Shown one piece after another: positions 26,387 to 34,825 of a stretch of 64,000 nt of DNA. Under the pieces are notes generated by a model that searched no databases, was not told the origin of the DNA, and was given only the letters and a program-made list of their open reading frames with translations. The number at the start of each line of letters is the position of its first letter. The first letter of the stretch is position 1. Where the stretch lies: contig NZ_CP032543.1 in the NCBI RefSeq assembly GCF_003610995.1, positions 3,472,001-3,536,000 of the forward strand, given 5' to 3'. The stretch comes from Streptomyces griseus subsp. griseus (GTDB taxonomy: Bacteria > Actinomycetota > Actinomycetes > Streptomycetales > Streptomycetaceae). A program made the position numbers and the translations under genes.

Positions 26387-27607
26387 TCAGTCCCGCCGGG
26401 TCTCCTCCAGCACCTCGGCCAGGACCCGCGCCGCCCGTTCCACGTCGGCGAACCCGACGTACAGCGGGGTGAAGCCGAACCGCAGCACGTCCGGCGGCCG
26501 CAGGTCGCCCACGACGCCCCTCTCGATGAGGCGACCCATCACGGACTCGGCCCCGGCGCAGCGCAGGGCGATCTGGCTGCCGCGTTCGGCGTGCGCTGCC
26601 GGGGTGGCCGAGGTGACCCGGCCCGCCGGTACGTACGCCTCGACGCACTCCAGGAAGAAGTCCGTCAGCGCCAGCGACTTGGCCCGGACCGCGTCCACGG
26701 AGACCCCGTCCCACACGTCCAGCGCCGCTTCCAGCGTCAGCATGGAGACGATGTCCGGCGTGCCGACCCGGCCCCGCGCGGAACCGTCCGCGGGCGTGTA
26801 GTCGGGGGTCATGCCGAACGGGTCGGCGTGCGAGTTCCACCCCGGCAGCGGGGAGTCGAAGGCGGCCTGGTGGCGCTCGGCGACATACAGGTACGCGGGC
26901 GAACCGGGGCCGCCGTTCAGGTACTTGTAGGTGCAGCCGACGGCCAGGTCCACCCCGTGCTCGTCCAGGCCGACCGGCAGGGCGCCCGCGCTGTGGCAGA
27001 GGTCCCAGACGGCGATCGCGCCCGCCGCGTGAGCGGCGGCGGTCAGGGCGGGCAGGTCGTACAGCCGGCCGGTCAGGAAGTCCACCTGGTTGAGGAGGAC
27101 GGCGGCCGTACGGTCCCCGAGCGCGCCCGGCACGCCGGCGGGGTCGACCGGCACGATGCGGTGGCCGGTCAGCCGGGCGGCGGAGGCGGCGATGTACCCG
27201 TCCGTGGGAAACGTCGTCGCGTCAACCAGGATCTCGTCGCGTCCCTCGCCCGCGAGGCGGGTCGCCGCGACGAGTGCCTTGAAGACGTTCACGCTGGTCG
27301 AGTCGGAGACGACGATCTGGCCCGCGGCGGCTCCGACGAGCGGGGCGATCCGGTCGCCGATCCGCTCGGGCGCGGTCCACCAGCCGCTCTCGCCCCAGGA
27401 CCGGATGCGCAGCTCGCCCCACTGGCGGGTGAGGACGTCCTGCACCCGGGCGGGGACATGGACGGGCAGCGCGCCGAGCGAGTTGCCGTCGAGGTAGACG
27501 CCGTCGTCGAGGACGAAGAGCTTGCGCTGGGCGGCGAGCGGGTCGGCGGCGTCGAGTGCGGCGGCGCGCTCGCCCAGCTCCTCCCGTGCGGCCGTGGTCT
27601 CAGACAT
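26387..27607 (-). CDS. kynU: Kynureninase
   Basis: A 406-residue PLP enzyme that splits kynurenine to anthranilate and alanine. YLDGNSLGALP near the start, LLNQVDFLTGRLYD and AVWDLCHSAGALPV (which bears the cofactor Asp) are characteristic. The Schiff-base Lys lies in GCTYKYLNGGPGSPAYLYV. ATG 27607 falls 8 bp inside the end of the tryptophan dioxygenase gene, so the two are coupled. Anthranilate made here could feed tryptophan recycling or secondary metabolites; no biosynthetic cluster is adjacent. Confidence 0.97.
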   Translation of the reverse strand: MSETTAAREELGERAAALDAADPLAAQRKLFVLDDGVYLDGNSLGALPVHVPARVQDVLTRQWGELRIRSWGESGWWTAPERIGDRIAPLVGAAAGQIVVSDSTSVNVFKALVAATRLAGEGRDEILVDATTFPTDGYIAASAARLTGHRIVPVDPAGVPGALGDRTAAVLLNQVDFLTGRLYDLPALTAAAHAAGAIAVWDLCHSAGALPVGLDEHGVDLAVGCTYKYLNGGPGSPAYLYVAERHQAAFDSPLPGWNSHADPFGMTPDYTPADGSARGRVGTPDIVSMLTLEAALDVWDGVSVDAVRAKSLALTDFFLECVEAYVPAGRVTSATPAAHAERGSQIALRCAGAESVMGRLIERGVVGDLRPPDVLRFGFTPLYVGFADVERAARVLAEVLEETRRD

Positions 27608-28448
27608 GGCTGCGCGCCGTCCACAGCTCGGGGAACACGTTCTTCGTGGCGCGCTTCTCCAGCCAGGCCACCCCGGCGGAGCCGCCGGTGCCGGTCTTGG
27701 AGCCCATCGCGCGCCGGGTGGCGACGAGGTGGTCGTTGCGCCAGCGCCAGACGAGCTCGCCGACATCGGTGAGCAGCTCGCCGAGGCGGACCAGCTCGTC
27801 GTTCTGGTCGTCGGAGGCGTAGATCTCCGCCCACACCGCCTCGACCTCGGGCGACGGCTCGTACCGCTGGGTGAGGTCCCGGCCGGTGACGGACTCGGGG
27901 ACGGCGTACCCGCGCCGGGCCAGCAGGGCGAGCGTCTCGTCGTACAGGCTCGGCTCCCCGAGCGCCTTCTCCAGCTCGGCGTACACGCGCGGGGCGCCCC
28001 GGTGCGGCACCAGCATGGAGGCGGACTTGTCGCCGAGCAGGAACTCCATCCGCCGGTACATCGCCGACTGGAACCCGGAGCCCTCGCCGAGCGAGCCCCG
28101 GTAGGAGTTGAACTGGGCGGGGGTGAGTCCGGCGAGCGGCCGCCAGGACTCGTTGAGCGCCTCCAGCTCGCGCAGCGAACGCTTCAGGGCGTCGCGCGCG
28201 ACGGGTATGCGGTCCTCGCGCAGGGCGCGGGTGGCGGTCTCCCACTCATGGACGATGACCGTGAACCACAGCTCCATGACCTGGGTCGTGACCAGGAAGA
28301 CCATCTCGCCGGGGTCGTCCGAGCGGAGGTGCTGGAGGTGGGTCAGGACATCCGCCTGGACATAGTCCTCGTACGGAGTCGTTCCCGCGAAGTCGAGGTG
28401 CGGGGTCTCCGCACCGGTGGCTTCGGGGTCGGGGTGGTTCGTCGACAT
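27600..28448 (-). CDS. kynA: Tryptophan 2,3-dioxygenase
   Basis: A 282-residue haem enzyme that opens the tryptophan indole ring to N-formylkynurenine. The N-terminal helix YEDYVQADVLTHLQHLRSDD and the following FLVTTQVMELWFTVIVHEWE form the substrate pocket. Near the middle, FNSYRGSLGEGSGFQSAMYR is the family signature, and LVWRWRNDHLVATRRAMGSK holds the haem-binding His. It heads the kynA-kynU-hydrolase unit, and the 137 bp upstream of its start are the likely promoter region. Confidence 0.97.
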   Translation of the reverse strand: MSTNHPDPEATGAETPHLDFAGTTPYEDYVQADVLTHLQHLRSDDPGEMVFLVTTQVMELWFTVIVHEWETATRALREDRIPVARDALKRSLRELEALNESWRPLAGLTPAQFNSYRGSLGEGSGFQSAMYRRMEFLLGDKSASMLVPHRGAPRVYAELEKALGEPSLYDETLALLARRGYAVPESVTGRDLTQRYEPSPEVEAVWAEIYASDDQNDELVRLGELLTDVGELVWRWRNDHLVATRRAMGSKTGTGGSAGVAWLEKRATKNVFPELWTARSHV

Positions 28449-28536
28449 CGCTGTCTCCTCGACACGAGCTTCCGGGTAGCGGTCCGCCCCTTCCGTGAGG
28501 TGATGGAGCTCCGGTCCCCTGCTCGCATACTAAGCG

Positions 28537-28567
28537 GCTCCCCGCCCGTTGCGCTTGGGCGGGGAGC
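28537..28567 (-). terminator. Terminator upstream of DUF3151 end / kyn promoter region
   Basis: An 11-bp stem (GCTCCCCGCCC with GGGCGGGGAGC) with a 9-nt loop follows the stop of the DUF3151 gene by 19 bp on the minus strand. Confidence 0.75.
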
Positions 28568-28585
28568 GGCTCAGGGGAGGGCTGC

Positions 28586-28999
28586 TCAGCCCAGGATGTC
28601 GGCGGCGGTCGGCGAGGAGTCGCGCAGGAACGTCGAGCAGCGCTCGTGCTCCTCGGTCTCCCCGATGGACCCGGCGGCCCGGGCGAGGGCGTGCAGGGCG
28701 CGCAGGAAGCCACGGTTCGGCTCGTGCTCGAACGGTACGGGGCCGTGGCCCTTCCAGCCGGCCCGGCGCAGGGAGTCGAGGCCGCGGTGGTAGCCGGTAC
28801 GGGCGTACGCGTACGACTCGATGACCCGGCCGCCCTCGTACGCCTCGTCGGCGAGCTGCGCCCAGGCGAGCGAGGAGGTGGGGTACTTCGCGGCGACCTC
28901 GGCGGGCGGGGTACCGGCGGCGAGCAGCTCGCGCGGCTCGGGGTCGTCGGGCAGGTGGGTCGGGGCGGGGCCCCCGAGAAGGTTCTCGTGGATGGACAT
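28586..28999 (-). CDS. DUF3151 family protein
   Basis: A 137-residue soluble helical protein of an actinobacterial family of unknown function. Characteristic stretches are LAWAQLADEAYEGGRVIESY and TGYHRGLDSLRRAGWKGHGP. The TPR-like helical pairs suggest protein contacts. It is a single gene with its own terminator between the kynurenine genes and an exporter gene. Confidence 0.88.
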   Translation of the reverse strand: MSIHENLLGGPAPTHLPDDPEPRELLAAGTPPAEVAAKYPTSSLAWAQLADEAYEGGRVIESYAYARTGYHRGLDSLRRAGWKGHGPVPFEHEPNRGFLRALHALARAAGSIGETEEHERCSTFLRDSSPTAADILG

Positions 29000-29123
29000 G
29001 GATCAAGTGTGCCTGGACCGGGGCGCGGGTGACACCACACGGGGCGCGTTCAGAGGGCGGGCTCACCGTCCACGCCCGGGGTGCCGGGGACACCCCGGGC
29101 CCGCGTCCCCCGGGGCATCTCCC

Positions 29124-29184
29124 GGGGGCGGCTCACCACGCGGGCCCGGGGCACGGCTGGGGGCGGCTCACCACGCGGGCCCGG
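29124..29184. repeat. Two 26-bp direct repeats near the exporter gene end
   Basis: GGGGGCGGCTCACCACGCGG plus GCCCGG occurs at 29124-29149 and 29159-29184, 35 bp apart. A third partial copy (GTGGCTCACCGCCC) overlaps the exporter stop at 29192. The repeat unit resembles the gene's own 3' end. Confidence 0.6.
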
Positions 29185-29191
29185 AGGTGGC

Positions 29192-30712
29192 TCACCGCCC
29201 CGCTTCCCGGGCCCGCTCCGGCTCCAGCGGCGGGGCCACGATGCCGCAGTGGACGGTGCACTCGGGCCGTTCCTCCTCCCGTTCCCGCGCCGGGGTGGCC
29301 GGCGGGGTGCGGACGGTCCAGCAGGCGACGACCGCGCCCAGCACCAGCAGCCCGGCGCACATCGGCATCGCCCGCCGGAAGGTCGCCGCGAACTCCCCCG
29401 CGTCCCGGTACGCCTCCGGGCCCATCCCGGCGAGCAGCGGCAGCGCGGCCACCGCGATCAGCCCGGCCGCCCGCGCGGCCGCGTTGTTGATCCCGCTGGC
29501 CAGCCCGGCCCGCCCGGTGTCCACCGCGGCCAGGACCGTCGCGGTGAGCGGCGCCACGACCACGACGAGCCCGGCGCCCAGCACCGCGACGGCGGGCAGC
29601 ACCTCACCGACGTACCCGCCGAAGGACGCACTGCCCGGCCCCACCCGCAGCATCAGGAGCATCCCGGTGGCGGCCAGCAGCGGCCCCACCGTGAGCGGGA
29701 TGCGCGGCCCGATCCGCCGCCCCAGCTCCCCCGACCAGGCGGAGAACAGCAGCATCAGCACCGTGGTCGGCAGCAGCGCGGTGCCGGCCCCCAGCGCCGA
29801 GTACCCGGCCACCACCTGGAGCTGGATCGCCGAGAGGAAGAAGAACCCGCCGAGGGCCGCGTACACGCAGAACGTCACCAGGTTGACCGAGGTGAACAGC
29901 CGCGAGCGGAAGATCGACGGCGGCAGCATCGGATCGGCCCGCCGCTGCTCCACCAGCACGAACGCCACCCCGAGCAGCACCCCGCCGAGCGCCGCCCCGA
30001 TCACGAGCGGCGAGGCGCCCCGCCCCGGCGCCTCGATCAGCGCGTAGGTCACCCCGGCCAGGGCAAGGGCCCCGAGCGCGGCCCCCACCACGTCGAACCG
30101 GCCGTGCGCCGCCGGATCACGCGACTCCGGTACGTGGCGGAGGGCGACGGGGACGCAGATCGCGGCGAGCGGCAGGTTGAGCAGGAACACCCACCGCCAC
30201 CCGGGCCCGTCCACGAGCCACCCGCCCACGAACGGCCCCACGGCCGCCCCCACCCCGCCGAACCCGGACCAGAGCCCCACGGCCCGCGCCCGGTCGTCGG
30301 GATGGAAGCTGGCCTGGATGAGGGCGAGGGACCCCGGCGTGAGCAGCGCACCGCCGACGCCTTGCAGGGCCCGGGCCGCGATGAGCACCCCCGCGTTCGG
30401 CGCGATCCCGCAGAGCAGCGAGGCGGCGGCGAACCACACCACCCCCACCACGAACACCCGCCGCCGCCCGTACCGGTCCCCGAGCGCCCCGCCCAGCAGG
30501 ATCAGCCCGGCGAGCGTGAGCATGTACGCGTTGACGGTCCACTGGAGCGCGGCCAGATCGGTGTCGAGGTCGGCGCCGATGCGGGGCAGGGCGACGTTGA
30601 TGACGGTCGAGTCCAGCATCGCCATCGCGGACCCGAGCACGGTGGTGAGCACGACCCAACGCCCGACAGGCGAGGCAACCCGGATCTCCCCGGGAACGGA
30701 GGCAGCGACCAT
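29192..30712 (-). CDS. MFS drug exporter, DHA2 (14-segment) type
   Basis: A 506-residue membrane protein with about 14 hydrophobic segments. The DHA2 signatures are MLDSTVINVALPRIGADL in helix one and GGALGDRYGRRRVF after helix two. LQGVGGALLTPGSLALIQ is motif C, typical of antiporter-type exporters such as QacA and EmrB. Substrates are probably toxic lipophilic compounds, but this is inferred from family. I chose ATG 30712 because residues upstream are low complexity and homology begins soon after. Confidence 0.92.
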   Translation of the reverse strand: MVAASVPGEIRVASPVGRWVVLTTVLGSAMAMLDSTVINVALPRIGADLDTDLAALQWTVNAYMLTLAGLILLGGALGDRYGRRRVFVVGVVWFAAASLLCGIAPNAGVLIAARALQGVGGALLTPGSLALIQASFHPDDRARAVGLWSGFGGVGAAVGPFVGGWLVDGPGWRWVFLLNLPLAAICVPVALRHVPESRDPAAHGRFDVVGAALGALALAGVTYALIEAPGRGASPLVIGAALGGVLLGVAFVLVEQRRADPMLPPSIFRSRLFTSVNLVTFCVYAALGGFFFLSAIQLQVVAGYSALGAGTALLPTTVLMLLFSAWSGELGRRIGPRIPLTVGPLLAATGMLLMLRVGPGSASFGGYVGEVLPAVAVLGAGLVVVVAPLTATVLAAVDTGRAGLASGINNAAARAAGLIAVAALPLLAGMGPEAYRDAGEFAATFRRAMPMCAGLLVLGAVVACWTVRTPPATPAREREEERPECTVHCGIVAPPLEPERAREAGR

Positions 30713-30783
30713 GGGGCCAGCTTGCCCCGTCCCGGGGGCCCTCGCAGCGGAAGGCCCATACAAAAGGAGCCCTCCCGGCCACC

Positions 30784-30905
30784 CTCAAGCCTCTCCGGCC
30801 CCCCTCAAGCCCCTCCGGCGATTAAGGAAAACCCATCCCGGGGGCCGGCACACAGTGAGCCCCTCCGGCGATCGAGGAGCCGGGGGCCCGGGGCAGCGCC
30901 CCCGA
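30784..30905 (+). repeat. Dispersed intergenic repeats, copy C cluster
   Basis: Three partial units are present: TCAAGCCTCTCCGG, TCAAGCCCCTCCGGCGATTA followed by AGGA, and GAGCCCCTCCGGCGATCGAG followed by GAGCC and a GC-rich tail ending in GCAGCGCCCCCG. The cluster fills the gap between the exporter start and the PatB-like gene end. Confidence 0.7.
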
Positions 30906-30915
30906 AACCACCCGG

Positions 30916-32091
30916 CTACCGCACGGCCCCCACCACCCGCACCGCCCGGATCAACGCCTCCACCCCCCGCTCCACCTTCCCCCGCGGGCACCCCACGTTC
31001 ACCCGCACGAACCCCGGCGCCCCATAAACCGCACCCCCCATGATCGCCACCTTCTCCCGCTCCACCAGCACCCGCTGCAACTCCGCGTCGTCCACCCCCG
31101 CCGCCCGCAGGTCGATCCACGCCAGGTATCCGGCCTGCGGCGGCTCCCACCCCAGCTCGGGCAGGTCCGCCGCCAGCCTTTCCGCCACGTACGCCAGGTT
31201 CCCCGCCACATAGGCCCGCACCGCGTCCAGCCACGGCCCGCCCTCCCGGTACGCCGCGATGTGCGCCGTCAGCGACAGCACCGCCGGGGACGCCAGCCCC
31301 TCCGCCGTCTCCATCCGCCGCAGGTACTCCGCCCGGTCCGCCGGATCCCCGATCAGCCCGTACGACCCGGTCAGCGCCGGAAAGTTGAAGGCCTTCGACC
31401 CGGAGGAGACGACCGCCCAGCGACCACCCCCGGACCCGGCCCCCACCACCCGCACCCAGGGCACATGGGCATACCCCTCATGCACGAAGTCCGCATGGAT
31501 CTCGTCGCTGATCACCGCCACTCCGTGCCGCCCCGCCAGCTCCGCCGTCCGGGTCAGCTCGGCGGCCGTCCAGACCCGGCCGGTCGGATTGTGCGGCGAA
31601 CAGAGCACCAGAACCTTCGCGTCCGCCCGGGACAGCTCCCGCTCCAACGCCTCCCAGTCCCCCACCGCCACCCCGCGCAGCTCCCGCCCGAGCCCGGTGA
31701 CCGCCTTGCGGAAACCGTCGTACGTGGGGGTGTGGACGACGACCCCGTCCCCCTCGCCCGTCCACATCTGGAGGAGCTGGGAGAGCTGGTTGAGCACGGA
31801 CGGCCCGTACACCAGCTGCCCGGTGTCGATCTCGGTGCCGTACCGCGTCGCGTACCAGTGCGCGATGGCCGAGCGGAAGTCGTCCTGCTGCCAGGTGGTG
31901 TAGCCGAAGACGCCGTGCTCCAGCCGGGCCCGCAGCGCGGCCAGCACCTCGGGGGCGGTGGCGAAGTCCATGTCGGAGATGGTGAACGGGAGCAGCCCGT
32001 CGACCCCGAACCGGTCCGCCACCCCGTCCCACTGGACGCACCAGGTGCCCCGGCGGTCGACGGCGGTGTCGAAGTCGTACAGCGCGGCCAC
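30916..32091 (-). CDS. MalY/PatB-type PLP-dependent lyase or aminotransferase
   Basis: A 391-residue fold-type I PLP enzyme. The N-terminus WDGVADRFGVDGLLPFTISD has the MalY/PatB signature of cystathionine beta-lyase-like proteins. VLVLCSPHNPTGRVWTAAEL and ISDEIHADFVH bind the cofactor, and the Schiff-base Lys is in SSGSKAFNFPALTGSYGL. The likely reaction is C-S beta-elimination or transamination. GTG 32091 is preceded by CAAGGAGG, a stronger start than the ATG further upstream. Confidence 0.92.
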   Translation of the reverse strand: MAALYDFDTAVDRRGTWCVQWDGVADRFGVDGLLPFTISDMDFATAPEVLAALRARLEHGVFGYTTWQQDDFRSAIAHWYATRYGTEIDTGQLVYGPSVLNQLSQLLQMWTGEGDGVVVHTPTYDGFRKAVTGLGRELRGVAVGDWEALERELSRADAKVLVLCSPHNPTGRVWTAAELTRTAELAGRHGVAVISDEIHADFVHEGYAHVPWVRVVGAGSGGGRWAVVSSGSKAFNFPALTGSYGLIGDPADRAEYLRRMETAEGLASPAVLSLTAHIAAYREGGPWLDAVRAYVAGNLAYVAERLAADLPELGWEPPQAGYLAWIDLRAAGVDDAELQRVLVEREKVAIMGGAVYGAPGFVRVNVGCPRGKVERGVEALIRAVRVVGAVR

Positions 32092-32140
32092 GAGCGGCCC
32101 TCCTTGCTCTCGTTGCTCTTGTTGCTCTCGGCACGGCAAC

Positions 32141-32174
32141 GGGCCCGGCCTCCCTGGGAAGGAGGACCGGGCCC
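32141..32174 (-). terminator. Terminator after fba
   Basis: GGGCCCGGCCTCC (32141-32153) folds with GGAGGACCGGGCCC (32161-32174), with one mismatch region. It lies 30 bp past the fba stop. Confidence 0.75.
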
Positions 32175-32203
32175 GAGGCCGTACATCCGTACTCGTGTAC
32201 TGC

Positions 32204-33235
32204 CTACTTCAGCTTCGTACCCGTGGAGCGCAGGTTCGCGCACGCCTCGGTGACGCGCACGGCCATGCCCGCCTCGGCGGCCTTGCCCCAGGTGCGGGGG
32301 TCGTAGGTCTTCTTGTTGCCGACCTCGCCGTCGACCTTCAGGACACCGTCGTAGTTGCGGAACATGTGGTCCACGACCGGGCGGGTGAAGGCGTACTGGG
32401 TGTCGGTGTCGAGATTCATCTTCACGACGCCGTTCTCCAGCGCGGTGGCGATCTCCTCGGCGGTGGAGCCCGAGCCGCCGTGGAAGACGAAGTCGAACGG
32501 CTGGCTGCCGGCCGGCTTGCCGTACTTCTCCGAGACGCCCGCCTGGAGGTCCTTCAGCAGCTCGGGGCGGAGCACGACGTTGCCCGGCTTGTAGACACCG
32601 TGGACGTTGCCGAAGGAGGCGGCCAGCAGGTAGCGGCCCTTCTCACCCAGGCCGAGCGCCTCGGCGGTGCGCAGCGCGTCGTCGACGGTCGTGTACAGCT
32701 CGTCGTTGATCTCGTGCGTGACGCCGTCCTCCTCGCCGCCGGTCGGGGTGATCTCGACCTCAAGGATGATCTTGGCGGCGGCGGCCTGGGCCAGCAGCTC
32801 CTGGCCGATGGACAGGTTGTCGGCGAGGGTCTCGGCCGAGCCATCCCACATGTGGGACTGGAACAGCGGGTTCAGACCCTTGGCGACGCGCTCGGCGGAG
32901 ACGGCGAGCAGCGGACGTACGTACCCGTCCAGCTTGTCCTTGGGGCAGTGGTCCGTGTGCAGCGCGATGGTGACGTCGTACTTGGCGGCGACGATGTGCG
33001 CGAACTCGGCCAGGGCGACCGCGCCCGTGACCATGTCCTTGTTGTACTGGCCGCCCAGGAACTCCGCACCGCCCGTGGAGATCTGGACGATGCCGTCGCT
33101 CTCGGCCTCCGCGAAGCCGCGCAGAGCCGCGTGCAGGGTCTGCGTCGAGGTGACATTGATGGCCGGGTAGGCGAACTTGCCCGCCTTGGCCCGGTCGAGC
33201 ATCTCGGCGTAAGCCTCGGGGGTTGCGATGGGCAT
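32204..33235 (-). CDS. fba: Class II fructose-bisphosphate aldolase
   Basis: A 343-residue metal-dependent glycolytic enzyme that splits fructose 1,6-bisphosphate to DHAP and glyceraldehyde 3-phosphate. ALHTDHCPKDKLDGY holds the catalytic Asp and zinc His, FVFHGGSGSTAEEI the phosphate loop, and VKMNLDTDTQYAFTRPV the substrate-binding strand. Length matches the class IIa (E. coli FbaA-like) type. It stands alone, with a hairpin and a parS site upstream. Confidence 0.98.
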   Translation of the reverse strand: MPIATPEAYAEMLDRAKAGKFAYPAINVTSTQTLHAALRGFAEAESDGIVQISTGGAEFLGGQYNKDMVTGAVALAEFAHIVAAKYDVTIALHTDHCPKDKLDGYVRPLLAVSAERVAKGLNPLFQSHMWDGSAETLADNLSIGQELLAQAAAAKIILEVEITPTGGEEDGVTHEINDELYTTVDDALRTAEALGLGEKGRYLLAASFGNVHGVYKPGNVVLRPELLKDLQAGVSEKYGKPAGSQPFDFVFHGGSGSTAEEIATALENGVVKMNLDTDTQYAFTRPVVDHMFRNYDGVLKVDGEVGNKKTYDPRTWGKAAEAGMAVRVTEACANLRSTGTKLK

Positions 33236-33286
33236 CTGACCGCTCCTTGGGATGTGCGGGTGTACAGGCGTGTAAGTCCCTGACCT

Positions 33287-33310
33287 GGGGGCGACGTCAT
33301 CGTCGCCCCC
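33287..33310. terminator. Hairpin between pyrE and fba
   Basis: GGGGGCGACG pairs with CGTCGCCCCC around a TCAT loop. It lies between the pyrE stop and the fba start, both on the minus strand, and could end the pyrE message or fold in the fba leader. Confidence 0.6.
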
Positions 33311-33338
33311 ATCTTCCCAGACTCCTCATCCGGCTCCA

Positions 33339-33375
33339 CCCGGCGGACCCTGTTTCACGTGAAACGTCCGCCGGG
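33339..33375. promoter_or_regulatory. parS centromere site within a longer palindrome
   Basis: GTTTCACGTGAAAC (33352-33365) is the perfect 14-bp parS palindrome bound by ParB in Streptomyces. It is flanked by complementary arms CCCGGCGGAC (33339-33348) and GTCCGCCGGG (33366-33375), so the site lies at the tip of a roughly 37-bp near-palindrome with a CCT bulge. In Streptomyces such sites cluster around oriC, which suits the inferred map position. Confidence 0.9.
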
Positions 33376-33417
33376 CCCTCTTTCGCCAGGTCCTCTTCCG
33401 CCGGGTCCGTTCTCGGC

Positions 33418-33957
33418 TCAGGCGAGGCCGAGGTCGGCCACCGAGTAGACCTGGATGTACGGCAGCCCGGCCTCGGCGATGGCCGGAGCGGCCCCCCGCT
33501 CCACGATCACGGCGACGGCGACGACCTCGCCGCCCGCCTCCCGTACGGCCTCGACGGCGGTCAGCGGCGAACCGCCGGTGGTGGAGGTGTCCTCGACGAC
33601 CAGGCAGCGGCGGCCCTTCACGTCGGTGCCCTCGATCCGGCGCTGCATCCCGTGCGCCTTCTGCGCCTTGCGGACGACGAACGCGTCCAGGCTCCCACCG
33701 CGCGCGGCGGAGGCGTGGAGCATCGAGGTGGCGACCGGGTCGGCGCCGAGCGTCAGCCCGCCCACGCAGTCGTAGTCCAGCTCCGCGGTGGCGTCCAGCA
33801 TGGCCTGGCCGACCAGTGGTGCGGCCTTGCCGTCCAGCGTGATCCGGCGCAGGTCGATGTACCAGTCGGCTTCCAGACCCGAGGAGAGGGTCACCTTGCC
33901 GTGCACCACGGCCTTGTCCTTGATCTGCTGGAGCAGGTCAGCGCGTACGTCAGTCAT
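33418..33957 (-). CDS. pyrE: Orotate phosphoribosyltransferase
   Basis: A 179-residue enzyme that joins orotate and PRPP to form orotidine 5'-phosphate in pyrimidine synthesis. The PRPP motif is CLVVEDTSTTGGSPLTAVEA. The N-terminal part has GKVTLSSGLEADWYIDLR, and DAFVVRKAQKAHGMQRRIEG is the catalytic loop. It follows the aldose-epimerase-like gene by 32 bp on the same strand. ATG 33957 is favoured, although a GTG two codons earlier is possible. Confidence 0.97.
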   Translation of the reverse strand: MTDVRADLLQQIKDKAVVHGKVTLSSGLEADWYIDLRRITLDGKAAPLVGQAMLDATAELDYDCVGGLTLGADPVATSMLHASAARGGSLDAFVVRKAQKAHGMQRRIEGTDVKGRRCLVVEDTSTTGGSPLTAVEAVREAGGEVVAVAVIVERGAAPAIAEAGLPYIQVYSVADLGLA

Positions 33958-33989
33958 GGACACGAGGGTAAGCGGTTCCGGCGCCCGCC

Positions 33990-34802
33990 TCAGAGCCGCG
34001 CCCAGCTCCAGGTGGTGGTCATCTCCAGCGGGTCGATGGGGGTGACCAGCCGGGGCGCGGTGTTCAGCCCGTTCGGCGGCCCGGACTGCGGCTCCACGCA
34101 GACGGCCTCGTCCTGCTCGTCGTAGATCACGACCCACTCGCTGCGGCTCCTGACCGTCAGCTCCAGCTGCTCCGGCCAGGTGAGCTTCACGTCGACACCG
34201 TCGGGCATCCCGAAGCAGTCGTCCCACGGACCCGGTACGGGGTCGATGCGGCGGCCGGTCGGCAGGTGGTCCTCGCCGCGCTCCTCCTGCCAGGCGGCGT
34301 CGAAGGAGAGCTCGGCGTCCCGGCCCTCGAGGTTGCGGTGGAACCAGGGGTGCCAGCCCGCCTGGGCCGGGAAGGAGGTGCCGTACGTCTCGACGGCGAG
34401 GCCCAGCGTCAGGGTGTCCTCGGTCAGCTCGAAGGTCTGGGTGACCCGGCCCTCGTACGGCCAGGGCTCGGCGAGGTCGTAGTAGAAGGCCGCCTGCGCC
34501 TTGTCCACGTGGGCGGTCCGCCAGGCGGTGTCCCGGCCGGTGCCGTGGATGGCGTGCGGCGGGGAGTTCAGGGGCAGTTGGTGGGCGGTGTCGCCGTTGC
34601 GGAACTGCCCGTACCCGGTACGCCCGCACCAGGGAACCATCGGGAAGCAGCCGTACCGCCCGCCCTGGCGCAGCAGTTCGGTGGCGCCGATCCGCAGGCT
34701 GCTGATCCGGCAGCCGTGGGCGGGGTCGACGGTCAACTCGGCGTCGCCGGCGCTCAGCCTGACGTTCTCTTCGCTACGGGTGCTCTCTTCGCTGCTGCTC
34801 AC
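33990..34802 (-). CDS. Aldose 1-epimerase family protein
   Basis: A 270-residue beta-sandwich protein of the galactose-mutarotase superfamily. GCFPMVPWCGRTGYGQF and PHAIHGTGRDTAWR (with catalytic His) match, and a second His is in GWHPWFHRNLEGRDAEL; the acid is near the C-terminal VCVEPQSGPPNG. It probably equilibrates anomers of a hexose or hexose phosphate. It begins at GTG 34802 and is the first gene of a pair with pyrE. Confidence 0.9.
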   Translation of the reverse strand: MSSSEESTRSEENVRLSAGDAELTVDPAHGCRISSLRIGATELLRQGGRYGCFPMVPWCGRTGYGQFRNGDTAHQLPLNSPPHAIHGTGRDTAWRTAHVDKAQAAFYYDLAEPWPYEGRVTQTFELTEDTLTLGLAVETYGTSFPAQAGWHPWFHRNLEGRDAELSFDAAWQEERGEDHLPTGRRIDPVPGPWDDCFGMPDGVDVKLTWPEQLELTVRSRSEWVVIYDEQDEAVCVEPQSGPPNGLNTAPRLVTPIDPLEMTTTWSWARL

Positions 34803-34825
34803 CCGACGACCCTACTGGCGGTGCC

